From Wolfiporia cocos (taxonomy: Eukaryota > Basidiomycota > Agaricomycetes > Polyporales > Phaeolaceae): a DNA stretch of 64,000 nucleotides. The notes under the pieces were generated by a model that did not search any database, had not been told where the DNA came from, and worked only from the letters and a program-made list of their open reading frames with translations. Each line of letters opens with the position of its first letter. The stretch's first letter is position 1. This document shows, piece by piece, positions 20,020-30,263 of this stretch. The DNA lies in the NCBI GenBank assembly GCA_029448655.1, contig JACCLO010000034.1, positions 62,001 through 126,000 of the forward strand, read 5' to 3'. A program made the position numbers and the translations under genes.

Positions 20020-21768
20020 TAGTGATGTGCCAGGCCCAGCTTTGGGCCATGAGCTGGGCCGGGCCAAGCTGGGCTTTACAGCACGGCTTGAGACTGACAC
20101 ACGCTACTAACTAGCACTCAACCAGGGGAAGGGGGCTCACACAAAGGTGCCTTCCTGATTTGGGACTACTAGCCAGAAGAGGCCAAGACAAGTCTGAGGT
20201 TTATGCTCGAGACTGTCTGGCTTATATATTACTACTGTTTGTACATGTGGGGGCTCGCGTGACTATGGGGTCATCTACTTGCTGGTATACAATTGGTCTA
20301 AGCTATGGGGCCGGTAATGGCATTGGAGCACTGGTACGTAGCGAGATGTCCATAGCAACGTAGTGTGATGGGATTGGATCAGGGGGGTTGCCAATCGATC
20401 GGGTTACGATCAGTGGTTCTTGTCGATCGGGTGATACCAGTAATGGCGGTGGTGATCAGTGCTTCGATCGGGTGTAATGATCGGTGGTTTTCGTCGATCA
20501 GGGTATAACGACCAGTGCTCCTCATAGGTCATGTGCTGCCATCCCAGGCAGGGGGTGCACCATTCCAATGGCGTGGTTTGACAAGATGTGGTCTGAAGGT
20601 GCTTTTGGTGGCCTAGGTTCCCGAGGTTACGGTACTGAGGGTCGATCGTTCACGGCCCGGGTTCCCAGAGGTTGCGGTACTGAAGGGAAGGCGTAGGGCG
20701 TAGACTCGTAGACTGTAGGTGCATAGGTCTAGTGCTTGTATGGGATTGCTGCCATCCCACGGGCAGAAGTCTATACAGGTCGGGGCCTGCCTGTAATGGG
20801 GAATGTCTATGCCAGTAATGGCGAGTGTCTGTGGTGTAAGAGATGTGAGACATTGGGCGTAGTGTTTAGGTCACGTGCATAATATAGGTCATTCCTCTAG
20901 TTAGTGTGTAGTGTATGTGCGATGGCTGGTAACCTGGATTGTCTTGGGGTTACTGCTGTGCTAGCCACGCTGGTGGTTCCTAGAGGTGGCCCATGACTAG
21001 GTTGTATGGACTAGGCAGTATTGTACTGACTGCCGGGGACTGGGACTGGTGTAAGGTTCGGACTGCTGGTGGTCTGCTAGTGCCCGTAGTGACTTGTGTA
21101 TCGGAGGGCTTCTACTAGCATTGCCGTACGTATCCAGCTGGGCTTGGATGGAGTGCTTTAGCGTGCAAGAGGCGTGAGTGGGGTGTCAACCTAGGATGTT
21201 CTACTAGGCTTGGAAATTGGCTTGTGACAGAGACGGCCCAGGGCCCGGCCTGAGATACAGGCCAGGCCAGGCCAAGCTGTTGAGCCCTGGCCTAGGGATC
21301 TTAATGGCTACAATATCTGGCAGGCACAATATAAGCCCATACAGGCCAGTTATATGCTCAACTCAATCATTGTGCACCTATCTTGTTTATTTAAAACTAC
21401 AGAAAAGTCAAGTCCTCAACGTTGAAGCCTGCCACTCACTTTTGGGCGCCTATATGATCCCCCATATGGCAGGCACGCTACTGAATGCTGCGCTAGTGAA
21501 TGATTATTTCATGCTTAATCCTACTATAGATCGGAGGATTAAAGGTTCTATTTCATCTGGGAAAGGTTTGGCAAAGGTGAATCTCAAGCTCTGAAGCTAA
21601 AGTGACGATTATCTTAGCAGTGGTAGGCCGCGGCCAAGCTGGGACCTAGGCCGGGCCAAGCCGTGAGCTGTCAATGAGGGCCTGGCCTGAGGTTTTGAAA
21701 AGCCATGGGCCATCCAAGCCGGGCCGAAGCCGGGGCTTTTGAGCTGGGCTGGGCCTGGCACATCACTA
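20020..21768. mobile_element. hAT-like MITE, copy 2, interrupted by a solo LTR
   Basis: TAGTGATGTGCC...GGCACATCACTA with perfect 8-bp duplication atccactt (20012-20019, 21769-21776). Removing the LTR at 20095-21229 and one duplication copy leaves about 609 bp, the same length as copy 3. Confidence 0.9.
20095..21229 (-). repeat. Solo LTR (1135 bp) nested in MITE copy 2
   Basis: TGACACAC...CTTGTGACA on the plus strand with perfect duplication gagac (20090-20094, 21230-21234). The interior 20380-20520 has several degenerate copies of 'gatcgggt...gatcagtg'. Not obviously the same family as the other LTRs here. Confidence 0.85.
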
Positions 21769-21816
21769 ATCCACTTCAGTCCGTGGCTATTTTCTCGGGC
21801 AACTCAGGTTGGGGAG

Positions 21817-22523
21817 TGTTACGGTTATTTTGATTTTTCGAATATCGACAGAACTCACCACCGGGCGAATACGATACAGGGACTTGTTGCGCAACCAACC
21901 CCCTGGCTACTCGTGACTCTACTGGGCGCATCCCCAGTTGTATTAGCATGTAGGGCGCGTTTCACCTTTGGCAGATCCAACTCTGCCACCGTTTCACCTT
22001 CATCGTTTATTAGCTTATAGATGGTGTTCAACCACCATCATCCCTATCTATCGTTTCGGATACATCACTACATACTTATCAAACGTTTGATACTATAGCG
22101 TAGATAGTAGCGGTGGCATCTGGGATGGACTTGACCCCTAAAACCCAGCGTAGTATAAAAGCTCATGTACTTATTGTCAAGGCTCTTCAGCTCGACCTTG
22201 TTGTATAAACAAGAAGTCTTATACTCGTTCTCAAACGTAGGAAACTACGCTCAGTATTTCTCACTCGAGCAACCGAACGACTAAGTCCTCGAAGTGCACA
22301 CTGACTTCTCGGACTTAGGCGAGTCTTATATTCTATTCGACTCGCACCTGAACAGATTATATCCTCTAACGCGTATTGGATATTATACGATCTCCTAGGA
22401 ACTTCACCTAGGACTTGAAGGCATCTAACGAGCATTTGCCTTGCATACGGCTATACGCCCACATGCAGAAGAACGATCTATATTCGCGACTCGAATATAC
22501 GAACGGGTGTTCGACCCGTAACA
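21817..22523 (+). repeat. 5' LTR of element E
   Basis: TATAAAA at 22154-22160. Predicted RNA start and self-primer AGCTCGACCTT at 22189-22199, 35 bases from the TATA box. Confidence 0.93.
22154..22160 (+). promoter_or_regulatory. TATA box of element E LTR
   Basis: TATAAAA, repeated in the 3' LTR near 29894. Its spacing to the self-primer sequence supports it as the promoter. Confidence 0.65.
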
Positions 22524-22524
22524 G

Positions 22525-22535
22525 AAGGTCGAGCT
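22525..22535 (+). other. predicted self-primer binding site of element E
   Basis: AAGGTCGAGCT begins one base after the LTR and is the exact reverse complement of 22189-22199. Confidence 0.78.
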
Positions 22536-22569
22536 TATCACACCCTCACCTACCACGGTGTAAGGGCAC

Positions 22570-24405
22570 ATGATATTTGGACCAGAATTCCCAGCACGAC
22601 TGATTGAACTCTTGCCCGAGGACATTCAGGGAGTCTACAGACTCAACCGATACGAGTGGACTGACACCATTGGAGCCTTCCGTAACCGCGGAGGAATTGT
22701 TGTCATTCCAAGAGAAGATAGGGCATCGAAGTGGGTAGAAGTATACCCCTCCGCAAGAACGACCGCTTGGGAAATAACGCGTGAAGCGTTCGAACGATTT
22801 GGAGAACTCCCTCCGATGTCAACCGCGACGTTGACCGAAAACGAAACCGAAACCATCAACAGAACCTTCGATGCCGATGGAAATACGAATCAGCCTTCGG
22901 GCGCCACAGGAATGGCAGGAATTGAGCGCATCAGAGATGATGGGAGAAATCCTGGAAATTTTACAGGAACAGATAACAGCCAGACCGGAGGACAGGACCC
23001 TCCAGGATTTATATCTGCTTTTGCGCAGAGTGGGATTGGGCCTATGGCTGGAGGAACAGACCTCTTTGGAAACCCCCCACAGAACGCACCCGGAATGGGT
23101 AGCGGAGGAAATCCGTCTTGGACTAGCCCAAGCGGAGGAATGGGAACGACAAACCCAGGAACATGGCCTTCAGGCCTATTTGGACGAACCTCCGCAGGTA
23201 CAAGCGGAGGAGGACTGGGAGGAAACTTCGGACTCGGAGGAGGGAATGCCCCCCCTCCTGGAGGATTCGGAGGAGGAACCCCCGCGAACCCCGGAGGAGG
23301 AAACCCTGGAGGAAACCCAGGGAACCCCGGAGGAAACCCAGGAAACCCAGGTGGAGGATACCCGGGAGGAGGAGGACCTCCACCACCGAATGCGCCGCAG
23401 CCTCAACCTCCGGCGCCAAACCCGTACTACCGACCCCCGATGATAAAGATCAATCCCCCAGACGTATTCGACGGGGAACGATCTGACATGCAGAACTTCA
23501 TAAACCAGTGCAATTCCTGGTTTACGATGTACGAAACATCATTCCAGAACGACGTTCAGAGAGTGATCTTTATCCTCTCTTATATTTCGAACAAGGGGAA
23601 AACAGGCCAGTGGAAACAAAATTACCACCGGGTTTACACGAACCCCCAGACGAAACGATTCTTCCCACCTAGTCTTGCACAGTTTGATGCAGACTTCCAG
23701 AAAGCCTTCGGAGCCATCGAAGAGGTACAGAAGGCGCGGAAGAAAATCCTGGACGTAACCCAGGACAGGAAGGACATTGATGATTATATCACCGAGTTCA
23801 ACAACTTGGCCGGAAAGGCCCAGTACGATCGATACAGCGCGGACGGAAACGCGTTGCTCATAACCCTCTTTGAGAAAGGGTTACCCGAACACACGACCCG
23901 ATACATCATCGGTGTTCGACCGCTACCAGCAACCATTGATGAATGGCAGTCCGCTGCCTCGTACTATGAAAATACGTACAAGATATTCTTGAAACGGGAC
24001 AAACCGTTTGTCAAGAAAAAGGCTTGGCAAGCCTCGAACCAGAATAACGGACGCACTAGTGCTCCACAGACAACCGCACCGAAAGATCCGAACGCAATGG
24101 ATGTAGATCGAATGACCACCCAGGAAAGGGACGATCACATCAAGAAAGGAAAATGCTTCACCTGTCATCAGCCAGGACATATGTCGCGAGACTGCCCGAA
24201 GAGGCCGAGGAAACCAGCCCGCCCTAGGCGGACTACTCGAAAAACCGAAGAAGAAGAAGCCGAGCAAGAAGCTCGCATCGAAGAAGTCTCCGAAGAAGAG
24301 ACTGAATATGTCACCGCTAACAGAGCGGTCACAGCAATTAGGGCTCTGAAAGCCAAGAACCCCGAGCTCCTAGCACGGCTCGTAGAAGAACAGGATTTTG
24401 CCTAG
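22570..24405 (+). CDS. gag: Gag polyprotein of element E
   Basis: 611 codons; the ATG lies 46 bases after the LTR and is the first in frame. Order: a folded-looking N-terminal region (to about residue 95), a long Gly/Pro/Asn-rich low-complexity linker (about 170-290), a retrotransposon Gag core beginning near KINPPDVFDGERSDMQ (about 295-490), then a CCHC zinc knuckle CFTCHQPGHMSRDC (24153-24194) followed by a basic and then acidic tail. Gag forms the particle and packages the RNA. It ends with TAG at 24403-24405. The pol frame (-1) is already open upstream of this stop, so -1 frameshifting near GAT TTT GCC TAG is possible, though the site is not a classic heptamer. Confidence 0.93.
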   Translation: MIFGPEFPARLIELLPEDIQGVYRLNRYEWTDTIGAFRNRGGIVVIPREDRASKWVEVYPSARTTAWEITREAFERFGELPPMSTATLTENETETINRTFDADGNTNQPSGATGMAGIERIRDDGRNPGNFTGTDNSQTGGQDPPGFISAFAQSGIGPMAGGTDLFGNPPQNAPGMGSGGNPSWTSPSGGMGTTNPGTWPSGLFGRTSAGTSGGGLGGNFGLGGGNAPPPGGFGGGTPANPGGGNPGGNPGNPGGNPGNPGGGYPGGGGPPPPNAPQPQPPAPNPYYRPPMIKINPPDVFDGERSDMQNFINQCNSWFTMYETSFQNDVQRVIFILSYISNKGKTGQWKQNYHRVYTNPQTKRFFPPSLAQFDADFQKAFGAIEEVQKARKKILDVTQDRKDIDDYITEFNNLAGKAQYDRYSADGNALLITLFEKGLPEHTTRYIIGVRPLPATIDEWQSAASYYENTYKIFLKRDKPFVKKKAWQASNQNNGRTSAPQTTAPKDPNAMDVDRMTTQERDDHIKKGKCFTCHQPGHMSRDCPKRPRKPARPRRTTRKTEEEEAEQEARIEEVSEEETEYVTANRAVTAIRALKAKNPELLARLVEEQDFA

Positions 24406-24494
24406 GAGGGAAGCCCACGGTCTTACCCTCCGAGAAAGCAGCGCATGTAATTACCTCGTTCGAGAAGAATCGATCCCTCTTCATTCCGGTAATC

Positions 24495-27400
24495 ATGACG
24501 CTGGCAAAACCCGTGAAGTGCAATGCACTAATCGACTCAGGAGCAATGTCAAACCTGATCCACAGCAGAGTGGTAGAAAAATACAAGGTGCCCACGCAAC
24601 CCTTGAAGAACCCGATTATCGTCAAAAATGTTGACGGAACAGAAAACAAAGATGGGCGAATAGACCGAGAAGCCACCATACTACTACGATATCCGAAGAC
24701 CCAGAAAACGCGAAAGGTCCGATTCTTGGTAGGATCGATCGGAACAGAGAATATGATTCTAGGGTATGGATGGCTAAAAGACGAAAACCCCACAATCGAC
24801 TGGAAGGACCAAACAGTCGATGTACGATCAATACTAGGGGCAGAAGAAAAGAAACCGGAAGCCACGATCCAAATGGATACGGTGGAAATGGTAGTTGCTC
24901 CAGAAGGGAAAATTCCGACAAGGGGAACCCAAGAAGCCGCAGGGTATGACCTTTACGCTGCAGAAGAAACCGAGATTCCCGCCGGAGGATGGAAACTCGT
25001 CTCCACAGGAGTAAAAATGAAGATCCCGAAGGGATCGTATGGAAGGTTGGCCGGACGATCAGGCAACACCCTCAGACACGGACTGGTAGTACAGGCCGGA
25101 ATCATAGACTCGGACTACCGAGGAGACGTCGGAGCCATCGTCTTCAACTATTCAGACAAAGCACATAGAATTATCCCGGGCATGCGAATAGCCCAGATAA
25201 TTTTCGAACGACACCTAACCCCCGACATTTTGGAGGTCGAGGACCTAGATGAAACAGAACGAGGGGAGAAAGGATTTGGATCTACGGACCAGCCAGAAGA
25301 AACAGCACAGCGGCTCTATACTCCTGAGGAGTACGAAGCGATCCGACGCTTTGCAAAAGATAACCCTAGGATCATAGGAGAGAAAGGGGAAACACGAAAG
25401 AAGTTCCGAACAAAGATACAAATCATCAATGCTGTCAGGAAAGCGCTGACGAAGTCCCAAGAATTCGCACAGAAAACCCCTGAACCAGAACGAACAATTG
25501 AGGAAATGGTCCCGAAACACCTACTAGACTTTACCAAGGTGTTCAGTAAGGAGTCCGCAGCGGCGTTCCCCCCGTCGAGACCATGGGACCACGCAATCGA
25601 ATTAAAACCCGATTTCGTGCCGAAGGACTGCAAAGTCTATGCACTGTTGCCTAAAGAGCAACAGGCGCTGGACGAATTCCTAAAAGAAAACCTGGCCAAG
25701 GGATTCATAGTCCCTTCAAAATCCCCGATGGCGTCACCATTCTTCTTCGTCCCAAAGAAAGACAGCGGCCTACGACCCTGTCAAGATTATCGATATCTGA
25801 ACGAAGGAACGATAAAGAACGTCTATCCCTTGCCATTAATCTCGGAGCTCCTGGAAAAGCTAAAAGGAGCAAAGATTTTCACGAAAATGGACCTTAGAGC
25901 GGGGTACAACAACGTGCGAATCAAGAAAGGAGACGAATGGAAAGCGGCCTTCAAAACAAACCGAAGGTTGTACGAACCCACGGTTATGTTTTTCGGATTG
26001 TGCAATGCACCCGGGACCTTTCAGGCAATGATGAACGAAATCCTGAAAGAAGAAATCTTCGAAGGATGGGTGCTTGTTTACATGGACGATATCCTCATTT
26101 TCTCAGAAGACGAGAAAACACACAAGGAACGGGAACGGCGAATCCTTCAGAGATTGGTGGATAACCATCTCTTTGTGAAACCCGAGAAATGCGCCTTCGG
26201 TGTCGACAGAGTCGAATTTCTAGGACTAGTCATCACCCCAGGAAACATCCAGATGGACCCAGCGAAACTCAATAGGATTAAAGAGTGGCCGACTCCCCGA
26301 AATCTCAAGGAAGTCAGATCCTTCCTAGGATTTGCAAACTTCTATCGGAAATTTATCGATCACTACTCAACGCACGCCCGACCCCTGGTGGATCTCACGA
26401 AAACGGTCACAGGGACAGGATTCCAGTGGACGGATAAAGAACAAAAGGCGTTCGACTTCATGAAGCAGGCATTCACAACGGCGCCCGCACTAGGAACGCC
26501 AGACAAGGAGAAACCATTCATCCTCGAAACAGACGCATCTCAGTTTGCCACAGGGGCAGTGCTAAAACAGACAGATGAAACGGGGCGTGAACGGCCAGTG
26601 GGATATCTCTCACAATCCCTGACATCCACAGAACGGAACTACGAAATCTATGATCGCGAACTACTCGGAATAGTCCGAGCACTAGAAGAATGGCGGCACC
26701 TGTTAGAAGGAGCACCGCATCGGATCTTGATCCGAAGCGATCATCAGAACCTGACGTACTGGAGAAGCGCACAGCGCCTAAATCGGCGACAAGCGAGATG
26801 GCATCTATTCCTCTCGCAATTCGACCTGAAATTACAACACATCCCCGGGAGGAAACTAGTCATGGCCGACACATTGTCCAGGTTGTATCACCTAGACGAA
26901 AGCAACGAAGACAACGAGGGAATCACCATGATTCCAAATGAACTCGTCGTCCACGCAATCCAGATCCCGATCATCGATCGAATCAAGAACGCCAACGATC
27001 AAGATGAATCTGCGGAACAGGCGATCCGTGCTCTAGGGGGCACAGACGAATTCCCCGCAAGAACCACCGCAGATGAATGGCAACAAACGGATGGGATACT
27101 GCTCTACAGGGGCAGGATGTACGTGCCAAAAGATGAGGGCCTTCGACGGGACGTCATTTCAAAATACCACGACACGATCCCGGCCGGACACCCTGGGATC
27201 TGGGGTACAACAGTACAGGTTAAGACCCACTTTTGGTGGCCTGACATGGGAACAATGATACCGGAATACGTCCGAGGCTGTGCAATCTGTCAACAGATGA
27301 AACCTGATAGGAACCCGCTAAAACCCCCTTTACAGCCAATACCGACACGGGAGGACGCCCTTCCCTTCTCACAGTGCTCGGTCGATTTTGTCACCGACCT

Positions 27401-27797
27401 GCCAAGAGTCGGAAAATATGACTCCATGATGGTGATTGTCGACCATGGCCTATCCAAGGCCATCTCTCTCACCCCATGCGACAAAACAATCACGAGCGAA
27501 GGGGCCGCAGAAATATTCCATCGAAAGATATACTCACAATACGGCATTCCCCGAAAGATCATTTCAGACAGGGGACCACAGTTCGCATCGAAACTGTTCA
27601 AGGAATTATGCAAGCTGCAGGGAACGGAATCTGCGATGAGTACGGCGTACCATCCACAGACCGACGGACAAACGGAAAGGATGAATCAACAAATCGAAGT
27701 GTACCTTCGTATCTATTGCATGAACGACCCTTTCCAATGGGTACAACGACTACCCGACGTCGAATTTGCGCACAACACCAAGCGAACCGAAAACTGA
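24495..27797 (+). CDS. pol: Pol of element E: protease, dUTPase, RT, RNase H, integrase (ends at TGA)
   Basis: The first ATG of the pol frame is taken as start, but the frame is open upstream into gag. Protease: NALIDSGAMSN. dUTPase (about 24890-25290) with all five motifs: AAGYDLYAAEE, GRLAGRSGNTL, GIIDSDYRGDVGAI, MRIAQIIF, RGEKGFGST, so probably catalytically competent. RT: LVYMDDILIFS (YMDD). RNase H: ETDASQFATG and RSDHQNLTYW. Integrase: HHCC finger (HDTIPAGHPG...CAICQQMK) and catalytic regions SVDFVTDL, SDRGPQFASK, DGQTERMNQ. The frame stops at TGA 27795-27797 within the integrase C-terminal part, but homologous sequence continues (APLEIILGY). The dUTPase between protease and RT parallels its placement in some retroviruses and is unusual for gypsy elements. 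Confidence 0.95.
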   Translation: MTLAKPVKCNALIDSGAMSNLIHSRVVEKYKVPTQPLKNPIIVKNVDGTENKDGRIDREATILLRYPKTQKTRKVRFLVGSIGTENMILGYGWLKDENPTIDWKDQTVDVRSILGAEEKKPEATIQMDTVEMVVAPEGKIPTRGTQEAAGYDLYAAEETEIPAGGWKLVSTGVKMKIPKGSYGRLAGRSGNTLRHGLVVQAGIIDSDYRGDVGAIVFNYSDKAHRIIPGMRIAQIIFERHLTPDILEVEDLDETERGEKGFGSTDQPEETAQRLYTPEEYEAIRRFAKDNPRIIGEKGETRKKFRTKIQIINAVRKALTKSQEFAQKTPEPERTIEEMVPKHLLDFTKVFSKESAAAFPPSRPWDHAIELKPDFVPKDCKVYALLPKEQQALDEFLKENLAKGFIVPSKSPMASPFFFVPKKDSGLRPCQDYRYLNEGTIKNVYPLPLISELLEKLKGAKIFTKMDLRAGYNNVRIKKGDEWKAAFKTNRRLYEPTVMFFGLCNAPGTFQAMMNEILKEEIFEGWVLVYMDDILIFSEDEKTHKERERRILQRLVDNHLFVKPEKCAFGVDRVEFLGLVITPGNIQMDPAKLNRIKEWPTPRNLKEVRSFLGFANFYRKFIDHYSTHARPLVDLTKTVTGTGFQWTDKEQKAFDFMKQAFTTAPALGTPDKEKPFILETDASQFATGAVLKQTDETGRERPVGYLSQSLTSTERNYEIYDRELLGIVRALEEWRHLLEGAPHRILIRSDHQNLTYWRSAQRLNRRQARWHLFLSQFDLKLQHIPGRKLVMADTLSRLYHLDESNEDNEGITMIPNELVVHAIQIPIIDRIKNANDQDESAEQAIRALGGTDEFPARTTADEWQQTDGILLYRGRMYVPKDEGLRRDVISKYHDTIPAGHPGIWGTTVQVKTHFWWPDMGTMIPEYVRGCAICQQMKPDRNPLKPPLQPIPTREDALPFSQCSVDFVTDLPRVGKYDSMMVIVDHGLSKAISLTPCDKTITSEGAAEIFHRKIYSQYGIPRKIISDRGPQFASKLFKELCKLQGTESAMSTAYHPQTDGQTERMNQQIEVYLRIYCMNDPFQWVQRLPDVEFAHNTKRTEN

Positions 27798-28561
27798 CCT
27801 GCGCCCCTTGAAATAATCTTGGGTTATATTCCAAGGGGATTCCCAGACTACGACAGGGTAGGAAACGTCCTGGCAGCAGTTGACAGGATCAAAAGATCAA
27901 AGAGGCGCGAAAGATGGCATTCATCGCGCACGAACTAGCTCAGAAAAGAATGGCGGGACGTTTCCTCCGAGAATTACCGAAGCTCGAGAAAGGAGACAAG
28001 GTTTGGCTCGACGCAAAGAACCTAACCATCCCCTACGAATCTAACAAGCTAGCACCAAAAAGGGAAGGACCCTTCACCATCACAGAAAAGATGGGACCCA
28101 CGACATACCGGCTGCAGTTACCGGCGAACTGGAAAATTCATCCGGTATTCCATGCTGCCTTACTAAAACCATTCAAAGAAACAAGGGTGCACGGACCCAA
28201 TTACCTACGGCCGCCACCTGATATCATCAAGGGACAGGAGGAATACGAAGTCGAAGCCATCTTGGCTGACAGATGGAAAGGAAAGAAGCATCAATACTTC
28301 GTCAAGTGGAAAGGCTATGCCACGGCCGACAATTCATGGGAAGACGAGGCGAACTTGGAGCACTCCAAGGAGCTGATAAAAGACTACCACAGGACGAGAG
28401 TCAGGACAACCCCGACACTCGAAAACAGGACAGTAATAGTATGTCGACGACTCGCCACCAGCTCCCCGCCGAACCACGACCCCCGGCGATGCAGATCGTC
28501 GAGAAGGCCGACCGCGAGGTACGCCACCAAGAAGGTACTCCCCCCAGCATCTGCAGAGTAG
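27798..28561 (+). CDS. Integrase C-terminus and chromodomain of element E (frameshifted from pol)
   Basis: After the TGA the pol frame remains readable to about 27895, then the coding shifts to another frame (open from 27914 to a stop at 28559-28561). That frame encodes the GPY/F-type region (KLAPKREGPFTI, YRLQLPANWKIHPVFHAALL) and a chromodomain (YEVEAILADRW, YFVKWKGYA, NSWEDEANL). In an intact element this would be the C-terminus of integrase. The indel near 27895 and the TGA together mean the domain is not made as part of pol here unless decoding is altered. The first ATG at 27914 is not a natural start. Confidence 0.88.
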
Positions 28562-29502
28562 ACACGCCCTCCTCTGGTACAGGGCCGAGGGACCTTTTGC
28601 TGGCCGAGCCGATGGCTGGTCGGCCCTCTTCGACATCGCGCAGGACCTCACACACGTCTACAGCTCGTACCAGAACATCACCGAGGACCTTGTCCGAATG
28701 GAGGGGCAGATCAGAGCGCAGAGAGAGGGACTCGAATTACTCACCAACAGACTTATCGACAGATTGGCCGCCACCACGACGGCCCGACTACGACACGCGC
28801 TCAACGACTTCGAGGATCGCGAGCACGTTACTCCCGGTCGACCCGAATACACACCACGACCCGCCTGCTTTTTCACCCCCGACGAACGACGCCGAGTTGC
28901 AAGGCCGTTTGATTTTATGGAGGGCGATAGAGTATTATTTCCACTGCCTACCAAGACTCAGAGAGCCCGCCGAACAGGAGTTAGAGACCCGACGCCACGT
29001 ATTCCTGGTATGGGAGGCAACGGGAGACGTGAACCACCTGCACGCCCGACGAGCCCTAGGGCTACCCCAGAACGACAGCGAAGAGCGAATAGCACGCCGC
29101 CTATTCGACGATCTCCATCGGTGCAGAGCATTACCCGCGAGGAGTTCGAGCGAGGTGCGAGGGAGCACGAACGAGACACCGCCTCCTTACCCACATGGGC
29201 GCAACGGAACCTCCACCGCGCCGCTCACCACTGGAGATACCGACACAACGAATATCTCAGAGATATCCCTTTTCCTACGGGTACCAGCAAGGCCCTCGCC
29301 TGAACAACCCTGTCGGCAGTGCGGATCCGCTAGCCACTGGATCCTCGACTGCCCCGACTATATTTGCAGAGCTTGTGGGCTCAATCAACCAGGTCATCGA
29401 CAGAATGAATGCCGCCAACACTTCGTATGGCGAACTCCTACGACCCCGTCCCTCAGCGGGAACGGCGACATCTACAATGAACAGGACGCCGAGGCACTCT
29501 GA
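28441..29502 (+). CDS. Third ORF of element E with two C-terminal zinc knuckles
   Basis: The ATG at 28441 overlaps the chromodomain frame and gives 353 codons. The C-terminus has a CCHC knuckle CRQCGSASHWILDC (29311-29352) and a second Cys/His set CRACGLNQPGHRQNEC (29365-29412). A central part (ILWRAIEYYFHCLPRL and following) looks helical and protein-like. Between about 28557 and 28880 a different frame looks more protein-like (ALFDIAQDLTHVYSSYQ, then a coiled-coil-like stretch), so this copy may carry two compensating frameshifts or genuinely overlapping frames. Position after the chromodomain and before the 3' LTR is where env-like genes sit, but no signal peptide or membrane segment is seen. 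A nucleic-acid-binding accessory protein is more likely. Confidence 0.65.
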   Translation: MSTTRHQLPAEPRPPAMQIVEKADREVRHQEGTPPSICRVDTPSSGTGPRDLLLAEPMAGRPSSTSRRTSHTSTARTRTSPRTLSEWRGRSERRERDSNYSPTDLSTDWPPPRRPDYDTRSTTSRIASTLLPVDPNTHHDPPAFSPPTNDAELQGRLILWRAIEYYFHCLPRLREPAEQELETRRHVFLVWEATGDVNHLHARRALGLPQNDSEERIARRLFDDLHRCRALPARSSSEVRGSTNETPPPYPHGRNGTSTAPLTTGDTDTTNISEISLFLRVPARPSPEQPCRQCGSASHWILDCPDYICRACGLNQPGHRQNECRQHFVWRTPTTPSLSGNGDIYNEQDAEAL

Positions 29503-29540
29503 AGAGAGGAACTTGGAAAATTCGTCGAGGCCGACGAATG

Positions 29541-29556
29541 CCTAGGGAGGGGCTGA
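29541..29556 (+). other. polypurine tract of element E
   Basis: Purine-rich 'agggaggggctga' directly before TGTTACGG of the 3' LTR. Confidence 0.6.
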
Positions 29557-30263
29557 TGTTACGGTTATTTTAATTTTTCGAATATCGACAGAACTCACCA
29601 CCGGGCGAATACGATACAGGGACTTGTTGCGCAACCAACCCCCTGGCTACTCGTGACTCTACTGGGCGCATCCCCAGTTGTATTAGCATGTAGGGCGCGT
29701 TTCACCTTTGGCAGATCCAACTCTGCCACCGTTTCACCTTCATCGTTTATTAGCTTATAGATGGTGTTCAACCACCATCATCCCTATCTATCGTTTCGGA
29801 TACATCACTACATACTTATCAAACGTTTGATACTATAGCGTAGATAGTAGCGGTGGCATCTGGGATGGACTTGACCCCTAAAACCCAGCGTAGTATAAAA
29901 GCTCATGTACTTATTGTCAAGGCTCTTCAGCTCGACCTTGTTGTATAAACAAGAAGTCTTATACTTGTTCTCAAACGTAGGAAACTACGCTCAGTATTTC
30001 TCACTCGAGCAACCAAACGACTAAGTCCTCGAAGTGCACACTGACTTCTCGGACTTAGGCGAGTCTTATATTCTATTCGACTCGCACCTGAACAGATTAT
30101 ATCCTCTAACGCGTATTGGATATTATACGATCTCCTAGGAACTTCACCTAGGACTTGAAGGCATCTAACGAGCATTTGCCTTGCATACGGCTATACGCCC
30201 ACGTGCAGAAGAACGATCTATATTCGCGACTCGAATATACGAACGGGTGTTCGACCCGTAACA
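29557..30263 (+). repeat. 3' LTR of element E
   Basis: 707 bp, colinear with the 5' LTR with about four substitutions. Followed by gggag, the right duplication copy. Confidence 0.93.

Larger units (their letters stand above)
21817..30263 (+). mobile_element. Chromovirus element E with dUTPase and extra 3' ORF (8447 bp)
   Basis: Two 707-bp LTRs (21817-22523 and 29557-30263) differ at about four sites seen (for example ttgattt/taattt and actcgtt/acttgtt). Perfect duplication gggag (21812-21816, 30264-30268). Interior: self-primer site, gag, protease-dUTPase-RT-RNase H-integrase, chromodomain, and a third ORF with zinc knuckles, then the 3' LTR. The LTRs (TGTTACGG...CCCGTAACA) are unrelated to the TGTCACAG families. 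High LTR identity implies a young insertion, yet pol has a TGA at 27795-27797 and a frameshift near 27895, so this copy is probably defective. Confidence 0.95.

Noticed and set aside
20380..20520. Tandem-like 'gatcgggt' repeats suggesting a CRISPR-like or satellite array
   Set aside because: Units are irregular in length and sequence and lie inside a solo LTR; no spacer structure.
23123..23486. Arg/Glu-rich and Ser-rich frames on both strands
   Set aside because: Shadows of the Gly/Pro-rich linker of element E Gag.
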